NCBI GenBank assembly: GCA_020637515.1
Contig: JACKKG010000001.1
Span: 434,001-498,000, forward strand
Direction: 5' to 3'
DNA: 64,000 nt
Source: Rhodobacter sp.
GTDB taxonomy: Bacteria; Pseudomonadota; Alphaproteobacteria; Rhodobacterales; Rhodobacteraceae
Shown here: positions 63,464-64,000 of the stretch, piece after piece
Position numbering within the stretch: position 1 is the first letter of the stretch
Layout of the letters: each line of letters begins with the position of its first letter
The notes under the pieces: generated by a model
Told to the model about the DNA's origin: nothing
Database searches by the model: none
The model's input: only the letters and a program-made list of their open reading frames with translations
Program-made: the position numbers and the translations under genes

Positions 63464-64000
63464 ATGGCCATGCACCCGTTTGGAACCGCTCAAGGCGCCC
63501 GTTTCCATTGTCGCGCCGATTTCCGCGCGGACGCGGTGCTGAACCTCAACTTTTTCGATGCCGAACGCGCGCAAATTCCCTTTCACCTGTCCCTGCGCCG
63601 CGATGAGCGGCTGGCGGTGGTGAACCGCCGGGACGCGCAGGGCTGGCGCCGCGAAATCCGCATTCCCCTGGACCTGGAAGCGCGCGGCATTCCCGTCGAG
63701 ATCCACTTTGCCGGGGCGGCGGTGGACCTGTGGGTCGATGGCCAGCATCTGGGCCGGTTCGACGCCATGCCCCGCCCCTCGCGCGAGGGGCGGATGTTCC
63801 TCAGACGCGGGTTCCCCGATCTCAGGCGCATCGCCTGGCTGGACATCCATGGCACCCTCGAACCCGGCAGCGCGCTGTTCGACAGCCTGGAAACCCGCGC
63901 CACGGGCCGGACCGGGCTGCACCTGACCGACAGCATCGAGATCACCTTGCGGGGCCTGTCGTCCGCGCAGGCCCGGGGCGCCGTGCTGGCGGTGCCCGGG
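63464..64000 (+). CDS. Protein with galectin-like N-terminal domain, incomplete at window end
   Basis: 179 codons are in the window and the frame is still open at 64000. Residues about 12-130 look like a galectin fold: VLNLNFFDAERAQIPFHLSL, then His41, Arg45, Asn54, Trp61, Glu64 and Arg66 (FHLSLR; VVNRRDAQGWRREIRI), and later DLWVDGQHLGRFD. Spacings Asn-Trp (7), Trp-Glu (3) and Glu-Arg (2) equal those of galectins; the position of galectin Asn46 is Ser43. The rest of the protein lies outside and may be a glycosyltransferase. Start at ATG 63464 or 63470. Confidence 0.75.
   Translation, partial: MAMHPFGTAQGARFHCRADFRADAVLNLNFFDAERAQIPFHLSLRRDERLAVVNRRDAQGWRREIRIPLDLEARGIPVEIHFAGAAVDLWVDGQHLGRFDAMPRPSREGRMFLRRGFPDLRRIAWLDIHGTLEPGSALFDSLETRATGRTGLHLTDSIEITLRGLSSAQARGAVLAVPG

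Overview
The window is a dense, GC-rich piece of an alphaproteobacterial chromosome. I read it as Rhodobacterales/Rhodobacteraceae from its codon use, the gpmI-envC-ctpA-rppH order, the homoprotocatechuate operon, and a repeated GGATATTT..GGCACAAAG intergenic box that I associate with that group from memory. No rRNA, tRNA, insertion sequence, prophage or CRISPR array was seen. Genes are closely packed and start/stop overlaps are common.

Layout. 1-6116: the tail of an IclR-type regulator, then a beta-oxidation operon (fused hydratase/dehydrogenase, thiolase, two acyl-CoA dehydrogenases, thioesterase). 6408-8494: two adjacent Lrp/AsnC regulators divergent from ilvC. 8660-11577: a Tat-type exported protein, TusA, a TauE/SafE transporter, SufE and a lipoprotein. 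11590-17692: hpaR divergent from a homoprotocatechuate meta-cleavage operon (hpaF, hpaE, LigB-type hpaD, a second ring-cleavage dioxygenase of the VOC class, a FAH-family protein, hpaH). 17769-20153: ECF sigma factor, membrane anti-sigma factor and exported subtilisin-like protease. 20154-20860 holds no gene but has hairpins. 20861-28639: metY, a large frameshifted secretion/pilus-type membrane protein, metF divergent from a MetR-like regulator, a sirtuin and an AhpD-like protein. 28719-35884: quinone reductase, SDR, glpK, SRPBCC protein, nudC, 2',3'-cyclic nucleotidase. 36040-45251: a dimethylglycine/sarcosine dehydrogenase-type enzyme, an EF-hand protein, panC, an M3 oligopeptidase, an isochorismatase-like hydrolase, argF, argD. 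45470-50649: a small membrane protein, a lipoprotein, a SARP/TPR regulator, a haloperoxidase/PAP2 protein with a GGMH repeat, and a papain-like peptidase. 50788-55317: gpmI, envC-like, ctpA, rppH. 55384-59357: a KefB-type antiporter, an MFS transporter, asd. 59409-64000: methyltransferase, two sulfotransferases, a GT2 glycosyltransferase and the start of a protein with a galectin-like domain.

Most of the window is housekeeping and catabolic. The least ordinary items are: (i) a polar 3' element in six copies, always after a gene's stop codon in the order stop, GC hairpins, GGATATTTNNGGCACAAAG; (ii) an ECF/anti-sigma/S8 protease triad whose anti-sigma periplasmic part looks like a subtilase propeptide; (iii) two unrelated homoprotocatechuate 2,3-dioxygenases in one operon; (iv) a SARP regulator next to a haloperoxidase-like and a papain-like protein; (v) a bacterial galectin-like domain beside sulfotransferases; (vi) a fused actin-like/PilP-like protein interrupted by about six frame changes within 430 bases.
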